Assembly (NCBI GenBank): GCA_964521665.1
Contig: CAZFSG010000067.1
Coordinates: 1 to 5,353 of the forward strand
From: JANXDG01 sp964521665
GTDB taxonomy: Bacteria; Elusimicrobiota; Endomicrobiia; DTEH01
Direction of reading: 5' to 3'
Length of the DNA: 5,353 nucleotides
The position numbers and the translations under genes were made by a program. Positions 5,080-5,353 of this stretch are shown piece by piece; the stretch's first letter is position 1, and each line of letters opens with the position of its first letter. The notes below the pieces were generated by a model. It was not told the DNA's origin. It made no database searches and saw only the letters and a list, made by a program, of their open reading frames with translations.

Positions 5080-5108
5080 TTGCGCTTTATTACTTCTGTT
5101 AGTATTAT
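5080..5108 (+). promoter_or_regulatory. Candidate promoter for tRNA-Glu
   Basis: TTGCGC (5080-5085, 3/6 to the -35 consensus) lies 17 bp before TATTAT (5103-5108, 5/6 to the -10). Initiation would fall near 5115, a few bases before the tRNA 5' end at 5119. The position is apt for a tRNA gene, but the -35 is poor, so read-through from rnc is also possible. No terminator hairpin is visible between rnc and this site. Confidence 0.4.
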
Positions 5109-5118
5109 CTTTTTTAGA

Positions 5119-5193
5119 GCCCCCATCGTCTAGCCTGGTTAAGGACACGGGTCTTTCAAGCCCGCAGCAGCGGTTCAAATCCGCTTGGGGGCA
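5119..5193 (+). tRNA. tRNA-Glu (anticodon UUC)
   Basis: The sequence folds into a complete cloverleaf. The acceptor stem GCCCCCA (5119-5125) pairs fully with TGGGGGC (5186-5192), with A5193 as discriminator. The D arm starts GTCTAG, as is common for tRNA-Glu. The anticodon stem CGGGT/GCCCG (5148-5152 with 5160-5164) encloses CTTTCAA, giving anticodon TTC at 5155-5157. The T arm is AGCGG-TTCAAAT-CCGCT (5169-5185). The 3' CCA is not encoded, because TTTTT follows, so it must be added by a CCA-adding enzyme. It reads both Glu codons (GAA and GAG) and also supplies Glu-tRNA for haem synthesis in organisms using the C5 pathway. Confidence 0.96.
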
Positions 5194-5226
5194 TTTTTAT
5201 TACATTTTAAACATATTTTGTTTTCG

Positions 5227-5353
5227 ATGTTAGTAGAAGAAATAATTAAAAACATAAAATTTTTAGGTCACTCATCGGTTAAGCTAACAGTTGCAGGGAA
5301 AATAATTTTTGTTGATCCGTGGAAGATAAAAGAAAAAGATAAAGCAGACATAA
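5227..5353 (+). CDS. Metallo-beta-lactamase-fold hydrolase, N-terminal part (cut by window end)
   Basis: Forty-two complete codons are visible. The segment KFLGHSSVKLTVAGKIIFVD followed by PW is typical of the first strands of the UlaG/YtkL-like branch (Lactamase_B_3 type) of metallo-beta-lactamase-fold proteins. In that branch a GHSS or GHAS turn precedes an F/Y-(I/V)-DP segment and then the HxHxDH metal motif. The frame runs off the end just at ADI, where the metal motif would be expected next, so the zinc ligands cannot be checked. These proteins are predicted metal-dependent hydrolases, often of unknown substrate. No Shine-Dalgarno sequence precedes the ATG, and an in-frame TTG lies at 5218-5220. 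The start is therefore tentative. The gene begins 33 bp after the tRNA and may share its transcript. Confidence 0.7.
   Translation, partial: MLVEEIIKNIKFLGHSSVKLTVAGKIIFVDPWKIKEKDKADI

Noticed and set aside
5186..5198. Terminator formed by the tRNA acceptor strand and the following TTTTT
   Set aside because: The GC-rich strand pairs with the tRNA 5' end across the cloverleaf rather than forming a compact hairpin. The T-run is short and interrupted.

Overview
This is an AT-rich bacterial chromosome segment (roughly 30% GC by eye), densely coding on the + strand. It is a housekeeping locus: ribosome recycling factor (frr), then a type II fatty-acid synthesis cluster (fabD, fabG, acpP, fabF), then RNase III (rnc), a tRNA-Glu(UUC) gene, and the start of a metallo-beta-lactamase-fold gene cut by the window end. 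The proteins are plainly bacterial, but the phylum cannot be fixed from the window. The combination of AT-rich fab genes with many short GTAG-headed and CCCCTCT-type palindromic repeats reminds me of uncultured lineages such as Elusimicrobiota or Omnitrophota; this is a weak inference from memory.

Layout. Positions 1-372 hold no gene but are rich in short palindromes, including at least four diverged copies (one inverted) of a hairpin repeat with a GTAG foot, followed by a candidate promoter and a strong ribosome binding site for frr. frr and fabD are separated by 13 bp. The 196-bp gap between fabD and fabG holds two tandem copies of a second, two-hairpin repeat, then a candidate promoter, then three consecutive inverted repeats just before fabG. 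fabG, acpP and fabF follow with gaps of 37 and 29 bp, and rnc overlaps the end of fabF by 8 bp. A promoter-like sequence precedes the tRNA gene, and the last gene starts 33 bp after it.

How the genes work together. FabD loads malonyl onto the ACP made by acpP, FabF condenses malonyl-ACP with the growing acyl-ACP, and FabG reduces the resulting 3-ketoacyl-ACP. The dehydratase, the enoyl reductase and the initiating FabH are not in the window. frr and rnc are translation and RNA-processing genes that probably share transcripts with the fab genes. All expected catalytic residues are present in FabD, FabG, AcpP and FabF. The exception in the locus is RNase III, where one of the four metal-binding acidic residues appears to be serine.

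I found no novel multi-gene system. The points most worth a second look are the REP-like and two-hairpin repeats, the hairpin-rich fabG leader, the RNase III active-site substitution, and the split between genes with strong and with no visible Shine-Dalgarno sequence.
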